A stretch of DNA of 64,000 bases from Hofstenia miamia (GCA_004352715.1 SCFE01000068.1:1261184-1325183); one strand, 5' to 3'. Positions 1-12,092 are shown, counted from the stretch's first letter. Notes: generated by a model from the letters alone, not told the origin. Made by a program: numbers and translations.

Positions 1-38
1 GTTATTGAACGCCTTTAATTTCAGATGCATTCTTAATA

Positions 39-465
39 AAGTAGAACTCCTCTGTAGTGAATTGCGGTTGGTTACTATAAAGAATTCAGTTCATTATTGA
101 AAATGAAAAAAATTCTTCAGTTACTCTTGTATTTATTGCAAGTATATAGCAAACGCTGTGATCACTGTAACTGCAATATAACAAAATATTGGTACATATT
201 GTTAATGTAGATTTCTCCTTGAATTACTTTCAATAATGAGGGGCTTTTGCTTACTACATAAAATAATTACATTTATAACATTTGAAAAAATTAAAATATT
301 GCATATTTAATTCCAAATGAACTAGGAAATATCACACAATGAAGTTCGATTATAGTAACATTTTTTAATAAAGAAACTTCATTACAGTTTAAAAATGTTC
401 ATTATAGAGGAAACTTATTATAGAAGTTCATTGTAGAGGATGTTCACTATAGAGGAGTTCTACTG
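39..465. mobile_element. pogo/Tigger-like MITE with subterminal repeats
   Basis: The two ends are inverted copies of about 22 bases (left AGTAGAACTCCTCTGTAGTGAA, right the complement of AGTAGAACTCCTCTATAGTGAA) with one mismatch, and TA lies directly outside each end. The start CAGTAGAA (AAGTAGAA on the left) resembles pogo/Tigger ends. Near the right end the motif GTTCAYTRTAGAGGA recurs three to four times between 395 and 455, a subterminal repeat as in many non-autonomous elements. There is no transposase frame, so it is a MITE. Family assignment rests only on the end sequence. Confidence 0.65.
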
Positions 466-824
466 TACAAGAACTTTCAATAAATTTTTTCAAATATACA
501 TAACCTCTTCTTTTTTGAAAATTGTGTGTGTTTTAAAACTTCAGCTAGGAAAAATGTTTGCAAACGTCAAAATCTTTATAATGGTTTATTGTTGTAGTCT
601 TCGTCAGCAACGTGTTCTTGGTGGGGTTCCTTTAATATAGCCTTATGAGCAAAATTAGATCCTATTACTTAAGTTGTAAGTTTAACATCATAAGTGCACA
701 ATGTGTTTTTAACCTCATATTGTAGTAAAAGTTTTTTAACAGATAATTGATTTTTGGATGAGTTCTTCCCAAACTCCACCCCATTAAATTTAATCTTTTA
801 ATATCCCTAAAATTATTAATTTAG

Positions 825-1003
825 CAAATGGTTATCCTCCCACTCCACCAAGTTCCAGTGACTCTGAAGGTTCTTCTTCAGTAACCAGACCTGGTAGTCC
901 TTTTCCCACTTTTGTGCGTTCATCATACGACCAACGAAGATTGCAGAAACGCGACACAGACGTTCATATCATTCATCGAGAACCTTCACTCAAGCAATTG
1001 CAT
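825..1003 (+). CDS. CREB3L/CrebA-like transcription factor, internal exon (linker)
   Basis: An internal coding exon bounded by a consensus acceptor (TTTAG) and donor (GTAAGC). It enters with two bases of a split codon and encodes 59 codons ending exactly on a codon boundary. The peptide begins NGYPPTPPSSSDSEGSSS; the PPTPPSS(D)S-D-S/E-G run is the phosphorylation-rich linker found before the basic region in the CREB3L1/CREB3L2/CrebA family of ER-tethered bZIP factors. The next exon at 4655 is in the matching phase (0), which supports both. Members of this family are released from the ER/Golgi by proteolysis and activate secretory-pathway genes; that role is family knowledge, not visible here. 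The first exons lie left of the window. Confidence 0.8.
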
Positions 1004-4000
1004 GTAAGCTCGAAAACTCTACTTTCATAAATGTTTACAAGCAATTCAATGATACAACAATCGTAAATGCAAAAAAAATAAATCTATATATATATATATA
1101 TATATTTGTCAATCCAGAGAAATGGAATTTGCCTTTGCATTTTTTAGTGTCATTCTCAATGGCAAGTTCTAAACAACTTTGATTTCATATTTTTTATTAA
1201 TTATAATTGCCTATATAGAAACCATAATCATTCATTTTGCGAAATAGAGAAACCACTACATGCGTAATTTTCGCACTAAGAGGATTTTGTAGTCAATTTT
1301 AAAAACACAATTGATAACATTAAATTGGTGCCATGTAATAAATTAAATTTCTGTGGGCCGCTTAGAGTTATTGGGTCTTAATAATGGCTATCAAATTAAT
1401 TCACTCGTTCAAATGTGCGAATCCTCGCGCTCACAGATAATTCTATTAAATGAACTTCCAGGGTTCCTAAACGCAGATGTTATCAGTGGGTGACTTGAAT
1501 TGTACATATGTTTAAACATCCATCGAATTTATTCGTATTACCAAATACTCCAATTTGCTTTTCTTTTTCTGTAATTCACCTTTTAAGCTTATAGTGATTT
1601 TCTTTCAGTGTATTTTAATTATAAACTGCTAAACCGAATAAATATCGTAGTGATATATCGTTTTAAAACTGTTCGTAAAATGTGTCTGATTCTACTCTGT
1701 TTCGGAGCCTCTTTTCATTATCAACGCAAGCATAAAATTCACGTATGTGCAGGGTTAGCATGTTTTAAACACTACTTGCTTAAATTATGTTTTAAACACT
1801 CTTTAAAACAACTGTTTTTTGCAATGTTTTTATAAATGTTTTTTTTCAAATTTATATAGAACTTTATGTAAAGTTTGAAATTAGTTTTTGCGTTTCGTAC
1901 ATTCGTACATTCATAGACGATTTTCTACCGCAAAAACCGTAAACTTTGCGTTTTGGTTACGTATATGCAACGAAAAATAAACTTTGATAAGTTTAGTTCA
2001 ATATTTGCTACTGTATGTATTTTCAGAAAATTTTATTACCCTGATGAGGGCCTTTCTAGCGCAAAAAACCATTGTTTTAAACGTTTAAAACGTTTTTTTT
2101 TGAAAATTCATTTTTTGCCAGCCCTGCATATATATATATATATATACCTTAAATGCTTAATTTATATCTGAAACTGTCTTTCACTTCACAAATTTTTTGT
2201 GGTAGGATAGTCTTCATATTGCTCGATCACTCCTTCTTTTCTTCGTATTTCCGATGGTTTATGAGAAGCAATTGTGCAATTTTTTAATTTCTGTAATGCA
2301 TGGTATTTTGTTTTCGCTTTTTATGTTTTGTTATACAGGTAACTGTCAAATTTTCTTGTCTGTATTTCTTACTTTCAAATTAGAGCATTTGCTGAATTAA
2401 TGTATAAATAATTACAATGGAGACAATGTCATTGCGTGCATAAATTTACTTGGTGTTTTATTTTTTTCAAAATGTTACATCCTATAATTCATCTAGTATT
2501 TAAATTATGAAGCATTTTTACATTGATTATTCTTCTAAATGGATGCATGTAATTGGTTTTTCTTTTTTGATTTATATCTTCTACAACAAATTTACGATGA
2601 TTACCTTGCTGTGAGAAATCCATGGTGGCCAATTTGCCTGGTTTTGGTGGGTAGTTCTTAAATTACTCTTCATTACGGCAATAAGTTAAAATCAAATTTT
2701 CTGTCATGTATGCCAACTAATTGCCACCAAATTTATATGTATTTCACATATTTTCATATAAAAATTCACTGATATTTCCGAATAGAATACTCCGTAGACG
2801 TTACTAACATCGTTTTCTTTCACGACGTCCCAATTTCCAGTGCTTATCAACGTCAACTGTGGCTCTAGATCTAGAAAAAGATAGTCGAGTCGATTTCAGT
2901 CGTTATGGATCATTTGAATAATGTAGAGGGGGTTTACTAACAACAAAGAGCTTTCGGTGAAGTTTGCAAGTGTTTTACAAATGACGCTTATGCATTTGCG
3001 TCAGTATTGGGAAGTTCTTGAGATTAGAGAATTCCCGGCGGAAGGCATCCCAAGTGAAGTTTTGAAATTCAAGTTTGCTCCATCAATCAGTGTGGACCGC
3101 AATAATTTTTTAAAATTTTCTGCTTTGCAAAAATATTCCGCATAAAATTCGTTTTTTACATATTTTAAAAAAATTGTTACACTTTGACATATTTTGTTGT
3201 ATTTATTTACATATAAATCCGAAGAAGTCGAGTGAAAATCAAGAGTTTTGCACTTGTATTTTTAATATTAACAAACGAATGATTATCACACAGAGATGGA
3301 AGTTCCGAAGCATTCATATAGTGTGTACAAAGCTTTGTAATGAGCAAATATTTACCATTCACCTTTTGAGAAGCATGCTACAAATTTTCAGGACAGTTAG
3401 TATATTATTTACTTACGCGAACTTCTTGCCAAAATAGTTGTTTAGGTTCAATAGCACTTTAAATGTAAATTTTATAGAGGACAAATAGTATAACAGAACA
3501 CCGATCAATAGAATAATGTAAAAATAATATGAAGGCTTAGCTTAGCAGGGGTAAATAGGACAGTGGAGTGCGTGACTACTGTAATATTATAAAAGAACTT
3601 GATATCGGAGTTCAAACTTGAATGTCTCTCGATGATTGACTTACAAAGAAGTACAACTCATCAGCTGAACTTGGTACAAAAGGAATTACTGGCAAAACCC
3701 GAAAGTCATTTAAGAGAAGTTCTTGATTTTTAGGAATGCTTTTCTTCATTTTTGAAAATTGCTCACATTGGAAGCGTTTATCACATTGCCGATTTTTTTC
3801 AATGCTTACATTTTTCCTTGTTTGTGCATTCCCAGTAGTTTCTCATTTTGGTCATATACTTACAAAGAAATACGTTTCCTTACTATATTCTACCCTCTCT
3901 CAGGTACCGGAAAATACTGCTTTTTTCATTCTATCGACAATCCCCCTCCGAAGTTATTGGATGCATTGCCTATTGTGTTATAAACACACTGGCTAATATA

Positions 4001-4654
4001 TTAATAATTGTATCATTTCACCATAACATGACAGTACAGAGTAAATTTCCGCAAATGAAATCACTAGAATCATTTACTAAGTAACCGTGCTCTGTGTACC
4101 TCAGTGTATATTTCGAGATGCCGTTGAAATTGTTGTTACGCCCAACATATGGAATATAGAAAGTCGCTGTTGAAAAATCTACATAAATGGGAAACAGCGT
4201 TATAAAGAGGCTCAATGCATAAGAAAATCTGTTGAGTCTACAAGCGCTTGATTAAAAATCAACAAAAACGCTAATATACTGTAGAAAAGTCCACTGAGAA
4301 CACGCACAAACTGCTTAATAAACAGGTTGCTGTGTTGCATCTAGCACAGCAACGATTTCTAGTTTTATCATTTATAGAATCATGTGCAATAATTGATTTT
4401 TCCTTAATTTTTTTATTTTGCTGTGAAAATAGTGCGTCAGTAGTTTTTCAAAAATTATTTTTCATCTTGATTTTTGCCTAAATCATTTTCTAATTTGCAT
4501 GCACATTGAAAATATGCCAAAAATATTTCTTTTCTGTTATGTTAACTGTTAGAAGATTGATTAAACCTGCTTTAATTCTGTACTGATATTTCGTAGTAAC
4601 CAACTGATGTCTGTGAGTGCTTCAAAAATATTAATTAGATTTATTCTATTTTAG
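1004..4654 (+). other. intron of the CREB3L-like gene, with TA microsatellites
   Basis: A 3.65-kb intron inferred from the two phase-compatible exons. It holds (TA)n runs at about 1086-1106 and 2129-2148. Overlapping short frames between 3736 and 4084 have no recognisable content and occur in several frames at once, so they are not annotated. No transposase or exon was recognised in it. Confidence 0.6.
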
Positions 4655-4804
4655 AAAATGTCAAATAGTGGTGGGATTCTTTCTCTAACTGACGAAGAAA
4701 GACGGACGCTTGAGTCTGAAGGTTACCCCATTCCATCAAAACTTCCACTTTCAAAGCTCGAGGAGCGTTGCTTAAAGAAAGTTCGTCGCAAGATTAAGAA
4801 CAAG
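4655..4804 (+). CDS. CREB3L/CrebA-like transcription factor, exon entering the basic region
   Basis: An exon of exactly 50 codons between acceptor TTTTAG and donor AAG|GTTTGA, in phase 0 with the previous exon. It encodes the conserved N-terminal extension and start of the bZIP basic region: [19 protein letters not shown], then [13 protein letters not shown], then VRRKIKNK. This corresponds to the CREB3L1/2/CrebA motif that normally continues into the DNA-contacting basic helix and leucine zipper. Here the sequence stops after KNK at the donor, so the DNA-contact residues, the zipper, the transmembrane helix and the luminal domain must be in later exons. I did not find them in the rest of the window; they may lie in the 1-kb gap at 6995. 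The ATG at codon 2 of this exon is internal, not the start. Confidence 0.88.
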
Positions 4805-5468
4805 GTTTGATCCTTTGCAGCATTCACTGGTTCACAAACATTGTCAATTGTTTGTTCCTTGTCTAATCTATACAGGAACCTATCTTTGTATGCTTAGGAA
4901 GTGTGCTTTACTGATGTTTCATTAGTTAACTTTGTTTGCGAGTGAAACTCAATATGTTTTAATTGCAAAGTGTTGCTGCTAATTTGCTTCTATTTTTAAA
5001 TTTTAATTAGTTAAGCGCGCATCTTCTTTGATTCCCCCCAACGCTAATTTCAGACATTTAAATAGCGTGTTTTAAAATACAACATAAATTACTTACTATT
5101 AACAGCAACAACGTGGTTTAGGAAATCGTTCTCTCTCTAATGTATTCCAATTTCATAGGTTAAGAATGCTCATGAATAATCATTGCTAATTTAGACATTT
5201 TATATACTTGCAGTTTAATTCATTTCTAAGTTCTGTTTTTTCAATATTCATATTTGCGTTGGTTTTTCTAGGTAAAAATCTCATGATAAATTTGCAGCTT
5301 TGTTACATGTAATGAGGAAATATTTTCAGACTCATTCCTAGCCTATCCGATTTTCTCTGAAAAATTTATTTGATTGACATCGTTTATAGAAGTTGGTCTA
5401 TGTGGGTGTTGACTTGGCATGATATGCTAAATACTGGGTTTGACGAAACACTGACTACAGTATTGCAA
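4805..5468 (+). other. intron sequence, nothing else seen
   Basis: AT-rich sequence after the second CREB3L-like exon. No open frame with recognisable content, no terminal inverted repeats and no microsatellite of note. Confidence 0.5.
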
Positions 5469-5699
5469 TGAGCAGGCAAAACCCAATATCTGAAAATTAT
5501 TGAAACAGGTTTTTTTGTTAATTGACATCTGAGATTATGTCTTGTCTTGTGTAACTCTGAAGTAACTCGAAATTGGTTTTTTTAGAGTGAGCAAAACCCA
5601 TTATCCATATTTCAGATATAAAATTTGTCAAGCAATTCCCAACATCTCAGTATACGGGGTTTTGAGTGTTCAATAGAGATATGGGGTTTTGCCTACTCA
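5469..5699. mobile_element. short fold-back element (TIR TGAGYAGGCAAAACCC)
   Basis: The left end TGAGCAGGCAAAACCCAAT and the complement of the right end, TGAGTAGGCAAAACCCCAT, match over about 24 bases with two differences, 231 bp apart. A third, internal copy of GAGCAAAACCCATTATC lies at about 5587. There is no coding capacity and no clear target duplication, so the superfamily is unknown. Confidence 0.5.
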
Positions 5700-6960
5700 G
5701 GGCAGAGTAAATGGGGCATAATGATCAGAATATTTCTCCAGTCAGTCACTATGGAAGTTTTGTCAAATTAATATTTTAAGCTGTCCAACTGGAAGAAAAC
5801 AACACAAGAGTTCAGAAAAAAACTTGAATTTGAATGGTCTTTCCCACTTGCCTTTCTTCATAATCAAATGCCGTTAATCCGTTAATCATTCTGCGAAATT
5901 GATTGACTTCATTCCTGTCGTTAGGGAAGACAATAATGCTCTACATAAAAAGTTTTATACAATGTGCAGGTTTTGAGTATGTACTTAACATCAGGTTATT
6001 GTAATTCAGCAGATTTGCTCAGGAGCTGTTTCAGGATTATTTTTTCATTTCATTGGACATGAAGATATATGTGAGAAAATATTAAAACTTTGCTTTGCTT
6101 ACTACAATGGGAAATAGTTAGAATTTTTTCGTTTCAATAAATATAATAAGAATAACATTGTGGGAAGCAGGCTATTTTATTTTATTCCATGGATCAACAT
6201 TCGCCTCTACACATATTGATTTGTAGCAGGCGATTAATTGTGGCATTCAACTAGCTTAATCTTATGTAAAATGTTATCAAAATTATAAAATTCGAAGTAT
6301 CAATGTGCAATGTTTCATATAATCACATAAAAAACAAAAATTTAATAAAGAATGTTGCAGTTTTTAATTCTCAAATTTACATAACATACTTGGCTTGTAA
6401 ACATTGGACCCTTTGCTACAATTTGTTGTGTAATTATAATAAAAAATTGTTGTTTCATAAGCATCCTCTTCAAAATATGAATTTCCTTTACGTGTGTTCA
6501 TTTGGATGCTATTTAATTAATTGCTTTGATGATTCTGTACGAAGTGAGATTCGTCCTTATCCTAATATGTCCTGAACACCAGAACACCGAATGCTCCTTG
6601 GGAATATATTTATATCTGATGTTTTTTATTGAATAGAAACGTAATTTCTAATAACAGCAAATTCAATGAGATTATCAACATAATTGGAAGTATATATACC
6701 TGCTAAGGTTTTTTGCTAAATGAATAATCATACATACAAAAAAGGCTTACAGGCCAATACTAGTGTTAAGCAGCAACTTAAAATGTTACATACACCCCCC
6801 TTGGACCAACTGGGGAAAAATGTTCTTTTCCTCAAAATTGAAAATAGTTCACTTTAATTCAAGATGTTATCGATCGATTTGCTGCTAAAAAACAGACGAT
6901 TGCATTTCGTGTAAGCGTATTGGGTGTCAGACCTGTTTTAAAAATCCTAAACGCGCCTCT

Positions 6961-6994
<34 letters not shown>
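5700..6994. other. AT-rich noncoding sequence ending in a (TA)n run
   Basis: No recognisable exon, element or RNA. Ends in a (TA)n run at 6964-6991 directly against the assembly gap, suggesting that the assembly broke at the microsatellite. Confidence 0.5.
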
Positions 6995-7994
6995 NNNNNN
7001 NNNNNNNNNNNNNNNNNNNNNNNNNNNNNNNNNNNNNNNNNNNNNNNNNNNNNNNNNNNNNNNNNNNNNNNNNNNNNNNNNNNNNNNNNNNNNNNNNNNN
7101 NNNNNNNNNNNNNNNNNNNNNNNNNNNNNNNNNNNNNNNNNNNNNNNNNNNNNNNNNNNNNNNNNNNNNNNNNNNNNNNNNNNNNNNNNNNNNNNNNNNN
7201 NNNNNNNNNNNNNNNNNNNNNNNNNNNNNNNNNNNNNNNNNNNNNNNNNNNNNNNNNNNNNNNNNNNNNNNNNNNNNNNNNNNNNNNNNNNNNNNNNNNN
7301 NNNNNNNNNNNNNNNNNNNNNNNNNNNNNNNNNNNNNNNNNNNNNNNNNNNNNNNNNNNNNNNNNNNNNNNNNNNNNNNNNNNNNNNNNNNNNNNNNNNN
7401 NNNNNNNNNNNNNNNNNNNNNNNNNNNNNNNNNNNNNNNNNNNNNNNNNNNNNNNNNNNNNNNNNNNNNNNNNNNNNNNNNNNNNNNNNNNNNNNNNNNN
7501 NNNNNNNNNNNNNNNNNNNNNNNNNNNNNNNNNNNNNNNNNNNNNNNNNNNNNNNNNNNNNNNNNNNNNNNNNNNNNNNNNNNNNNNNNNNNNNNNNNNN
7601 NNNNNNNNNNNNNNNNNNNNNNNNNNNNNNNNNNNNNNNNNNNNNNNNNNNNNNNNNNNNNNNNNNNNNNNNNNNNNNNNNNNNNNNNNNNNNNNNNNNN
7701 NNNNNNNNNNNNNNNNNNNNNNNNNNNNNNNNNNNNNNNNNNNNNNNNNNNNNNNNNNNNNNNNNNNNNNNNNNNNNNNNNNNNNNNNNNNNNNNNNNNN
7801 NNNNNNNNNNNNNNNNNNNNNNNNNNNNNNNNNNNNNNNNNNNNNNNNNNNNNNNNNNNNNNNNNNNNNNNNNNNNNNNNNNNNNNNNNNNNNNNNNNNN
7901 NNNNNNNNNNNNNNNNNNNNNNNNNNNNNNNNNNNNNNNNNNNNNNNNNNNNNNNNNNNNNNNNNNNNNNNNNNNNNNNNNNNNNNNNNNNNNN
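6995..7994. other. assembly gap of exactly 1000 N
   Basis: A run of 1000 undetermined bases, a conventional scaffold spacer rather than a measured length. Any open frames drawn across it are artefacts. The missing bZIP exon of the CREB3L-like gene could lie here. Confidence 0.95.
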
Positions 7995-8211
7995 TTCGGC
8001 AAAGGGTAAACGTAGTCCTTAATAACAGTTAGAACCGGTTCGACCCGACCACCTGGTTGTGTCGGGTAAAGAATTTTGACATGACGGTTGACACTGTTCA
8101 AGTGGCAGAATAGTAAGTGCTGATAGTCCCTAACTGGCCTTAACCCGAAACCCACAGTGATTTTTTTCAGTGCATAATCCCTGAGATAATTGGTTGTGAT
8201 TGTGCGCAAGC

Positions 8212-8552
8212 TAGTGATGTGCTGGTACGGTTATCTGGTTTTACCATAATTTTTATCGGATACGGGTGGGCACGGGTACGCTTTTCATTGCACATTGAGG
8301 TTCTTAAATATGATACTTTTCAAAAACATTAGCATTATTAATAAAATGTTGAAAAAAATTGTATATAATGAATGCAAATTGAGTTTGAGATTCGTTTGAT
8401 ATTTTTACATTGTTCACAATAGCAGCAAAGAAAATTATATTTTCGGGGTTGGGTGGGTACGAGTATAAAGTTTCAGGTACGGATGAGTACACGTAAAGAT
8501 TATTTTTTGTCGGGTGGGTACGACATTAAATACCTCTACCCATGAATCACTA
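8212..8552. mobile_element. hAT-like MITE rich in GGGTACG motifs
   Basis: The left end TAGTGATGTGCTGGTA and the complement of the right end, TAGTGATTCATGGGTA, are imperfect inverted repeats. The flanking 8-mers GCGCAAGC and GTGAAAGC agree at 6 of 8 positions, compatible with an aged 8-bp hAT target duplication. Inside, GGGT(G/A)CGGGTACG-like and GGGTGGGTACGA motifs recur (8264-8280, 8446-8464, 8510-8524). No transposase. Similar motif-rich ends (CCCGACC, CGGGT) at 8040-8070, beside the gap, may be a second fragment. Confidence 0.55.
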
Positions 8553-9949
8553 GTGAAAGCCTCCAGTCATAATTTCTCCGCGTTTATATAGCATAACATT
8601 GTTTTGCTATACTTTTCGTTAATCGCAGCTAATATTTAAGGAAATTTAGTTAAGAATATTTAAAAAACGTAGCAACATTAAATGTGTTTGGGTTAGACCA
8701 CTTTCTTTTTGCACGAAGTTCAAAGTAGCGAATTTTTCCTGCTAAAAGCAAAATCGTAAAGTTTTCTGACGGTATGTGCACATAGAACCAAAATTGTTTG
8801 TGAGCTTTTGAAATGCAAAAACAGATTTGCACACACACACGGCTTGCTTTTAATTTTTGTAGGGTTATTAGCAACAAAATTGATTAATGTTGTCATTTTT
8901 CAGTAATAAATAATAACATAGTAATTCTTACATTATATTGAATGTAAGTTTAATTTATTGGAAAATTTTTCCGGTTATAGCCGGTTGAGGAAAACCTTGG
9001 CCGGTTCAGTTGGGTCTGCAAAAATCCTGACCTGCTCCAATCCAACTCTTCTAAATAATACTTGTCTAACAGAGAGTTGTGAATTTTTTTGAAAATTATA
9101 TTGATAGAATGCTTATTAGCTATTCTAAGCTAACATTGAAATTGATGATCTCATCAAAATATTTAAAAACAGAAATATATTTCTTGGAAACGTTATCTAT
9201 AGCGATGAAGAAGGAATTTGTTAAGAGTGCAAAGGATTGCAAGTGGTGGCGACATAAAATTCAATAATGTTTGCATGTAATTCAAAAGAAAACATATTAT
9301 TTCCAGTCTTCTTTTAGTTATGAATTTTATTAAAGTGCAGACTTTAAATGATAGTTACGACTGCAATGCACCATGCACCTCAAAATGAACGAATAGCTTT
9401 ACAACGAATGTAATTACATAGATAACGAAATAAATATTAAAATTTCTTAAATTTTAATAATTGATTGAAATAAAGAATTTAGATAGTTTAGATTTAACTC
9501 TATTTCTAATGGAATTTTTCCAAATCAGTAATGACTTCAAAAACATTTTCTAAACGATCATTTTTCACCAACTAATGAAGATGCCGGAAATCTAAAAACA
9601 CCACCGGCTATGGAATTTTCTCCTCTTTCTTTTTCTACTTGAGACGGTACTCACATAGTTTGCCTTCTGAAAACATAATATTTAAGGGTAGTTTTTATTC
9701 CCATGGACATTAGACCACCTCATTATATGATCACTAGAAACGGAAAGAATTTGAATATTTTTTTCCAAAAATCCGATTACTCTCTGAAAAAAATTCTTAT
9801 TTGAAAGTAATACAGACATACGAATACTACGCTTTCACACATATCTTCATCATTGCATTTGGGGCCCTACGGCATAGATGAGTCTATGTTATACGCATTC
9901 AATATTTCTTAACAAGCTTGGGTAAATTTGTTAAAAATTCGGACAAATC
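8553..9949. other. noncoding stretch, no supported gene
   Basis: AT-rich sequence without a recognisable frame. A short CCGGTT-rich patch at about 8965-9040 resembles the motif-rich subterminal regions of the hAT-like elements but has no identifiable ends. Confidence 0.45.
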
Positions 9950-10440
9950 GATTTGTGACGTAATGTAACGTAAATTTTAGGAATTATATCTAAATATTGT
10001 GAATGATTTTGCTTTGTAAACTCTTTCCACATTTTGTTTTTTATTGTTTTATTAAATCTTTCAAAAATTGAATTTTTTTCAAGATTATCTGTTGAGTACA
10101 TCTTTATGCTATATTTGTTAAGTAGTTCCTTTATTTACCCATAGGAATATTGGAATTCTGGAGAATGAATGTAATTCACCCTTTAATGCATTTCTAACAG
10201 TAGATCCAGTCTTATCTCTTAGAAGAATAATCCATCCATACTTTGAAAATGCATCTATTATTATTAATAAATATTTATAATCCTTATTCCATCTGCTGAA
10301 TTTTTGCATCTATATTAAGTCAGCACACCAAATTTCATCTATATGAGTTACAATCACATGTCTTCCCTTGAAATTTCTTCGAAGAGGTTTGTGAAGTTCA
10401 TTAGCTAAATATGATGTTTTTTGAAGGTTCACTTGTTTTC
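9950..10440 (-). pseudogene. Polinton/adintovirus-like integrase relic
   Basis: A broken retrovirus-type (rve/DDE) integrase of the kind carried by Polintons and adintoviruses. Reading on the minus strand, the first catalytic region (IWCADLI) ends at an in-frame stop near 10310, the next frame carries DAFSKYGWII, and a third frame down to about 9960 carries a conserved block around EKNSIFERFN, where the catalytic glutamate is expected. The second catalytic position, usually W-T-D-K-G, reads WVNKG, so the aspartate has become asparagine. At least one stop and one frameshift break it. The N-terminal part is fused to the tail of the neighbouring phospholipase-like relic, implying an internal deletion. 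It is a fossil and cannot act as written. Confidence 0.75.
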
Positions 10441-10990
10441 CCCCAAAACCTAATATATGCTTTGGAGCAATAACATTTGAAACTAGTAACTTCTCAAATC
10501 CTTCACGAATATTTTTAGGTTTAACATTTCTCAAATTATTTAACATTTTTTTATCACAGATTCTTTTAACTTTAGAATCTTGTATGTTAGAATAACATAT
10601 ATCATGTTCTCTAGAAACAGCTTCAATTTAATTGTATGGTTTTTCAATTCTTTCTGTAAAGGATTATATGGTCCAGCATAATTATGATTTGGAAGTGTGA
10701 AGACCTCTTTTTGGTTTTGGAAGGTAGCCAATTGCTTTATGAATATCAAGGGGGGAAAGTTGGCTCCACCAACTACAGGTAAGTTCTTTGCACTTTGCTC
10801 GTTATAGGAAGCATTTCTTCCCTTAGCAACAATATTTCTTCTTACAAATTGTGTCTATTCGCTTCCACAATTGCTAGAAATTGATTTTAGCATATTTCTT
10901 CCATTTTTGCTGTAAGTAGTTGTCCTGAATCTGGAATAGAACCTGTTAGTTTCTTTTCTTTAACACGGTAAGATAATTTGAAAGTTTTGT
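10441..10990 (-). pseudogene. Phospholipase A2-like relic of the same viral insertion
   Basis: A minus-strand frame contains a Ca-binding-loop-like segment (LPNHNYAGPYNPL), and after a frameshift a neighbouring frame contains the histidine-aspartate motif EHDICY followed by a CDKKML-type helix. This order matches the parvovirus VP1u-type PLA2 domain found in adintovirus/Polinton virion proteins, where it is thought to help breach endosomal membranes. Further upstream on the same strand (to about 10990) is a Lys-rich, stop-broken frame that may be its N-terminal part. The frame is shifted between the two motifs, and the gene runs without a break into the integrase remnant, so it is inactive. 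The family call is inferred from motif order. Confidence 0.65.
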
Positions 10991-11133
10991 CTTGTTTATT
11001 AGAGTTGAACTCATCTATAAAAGAAAAAAGAAAATATTTTCTTAATGAGAACCAAGGTTGGGAAATTGATTTCTTTCTTAGTAAAGGGTAATTATATTAC
11101 CTGTGGAAAAAGGTTTTCCTTCTTACTTATATA

Positions 11134-11735
11134 TTGAAGATTATTAATTATGATACTCCAAAAGTGAAAAATGAGCAATCACCTGTAGATTTCTTATCAG
11201 AAGACTTTAGAATGCTTATATGTGGAAAATCAGGATGTGTGAAAACTAATTTACTAATGGAAATAATTTTACGACCTCTTATATATTATTATAAGTTATA
11301 TATTTATGCTCAAAATTTTCATCATGAAAAATACAAAATCTAATTAAGATAATGAAAAGCATATGAAATCAACTTGGTTATAATGTTTTGGAAATATTAC
11401 CTGAAGAATTTCTAAAAAATACTAATGAAAATATAACCACGGGTAGGAAAATAGTTGTCTTTGATGCCCCAAAGAAACACGGAATAAAATTGAAAATCAT
11501 TCCACTGATGGTCGACATCATAATATATCAGCAATATATATTTCACAATCTTATTACAATGTTCCAAAGAAATTAGTAACAAATTGTACACGCATGGTTT
11601 TATACATTCCTGTTCATAAACATGACAAAAATTCAATTGCTAAGGATAATTCATTAAATACAGACCTTTTTGAAAAATTAACCCATTGTGACTTTCTTTT
11701 TAAGGAAAAGACAGTACACAAAAACTTTAATTAAG
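11134..11735 (+). pseudogene. Adintovirus/Polinton-type packaging ATPase relic (FtsK/A32-like)
   Basis: A plus-strand frame has a P-loop-like motif, FRMLICGKSGCVKTNLLM, the form used by the A32-like genome-packaging ATPases of Polintons and adintoviruses, but the glycine before the lysine is now valine. A stop follows at about 11341; the frame resumes near 11388 with a Walker-B-like KIVVFDA, shifts again near 11500, and continues with a block (GRHHNIS, then YISQSYYNVPK) matching the sensor region of that ATPase. It lies on the opposite strand from the integrase and PLA2 relics, 0.4 kb away. At least two breaks make it non-functional. Confidence 0.72.
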
Positions 11736-12092
11736 CTTTTAAAAACTAATATATGCACACAGAAAAGTGTCCTTTATTTTAAGAGTTAAGGGCAATATAT
11801 TCTGAATATGATATTCATTTATATATGCTCTTGAGCTTAAATATTGTGGCATATAGACATTAAACATTTTTTCATTCTGTATTGTATTGCAAATTTCAAA
11901 ATTAATTTTGTGATTTTATTTCAATTGTAATTTGGCAAAATGACAACGGTTCTATATATTTTAGTTTGAATTTCTGCTAATTGGTAGCATGGTGAAATTA
12001 GAGTAGAAGACAGTATTTGTACCAGTCAGCTATTTGCTTATATTTTTCATTGGTATGTTTTGTTTATGAATACCAGTTTAGTTTTGTATATA
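11736..12092. other. noncoding sequence between two mobile elements
   Basis: No motif-bearing frame seen. The right boundary of the viral relic is not defined. Confidence 0.45.

Noticed and set aside
3736-4215. Cluster of four overlapping short frames on both strands
   Set aside because: No splice sites or recognisable content; multiple frames open at once points to chance or a low-stop repeat within the CREB3L-like intron.
6920-8209. Long open frames of 340-420 codons on both strands
   Set aside because: They consist almost entirely of Ns from the 1000-base gap plus TA repeats; no real sequence supports them.
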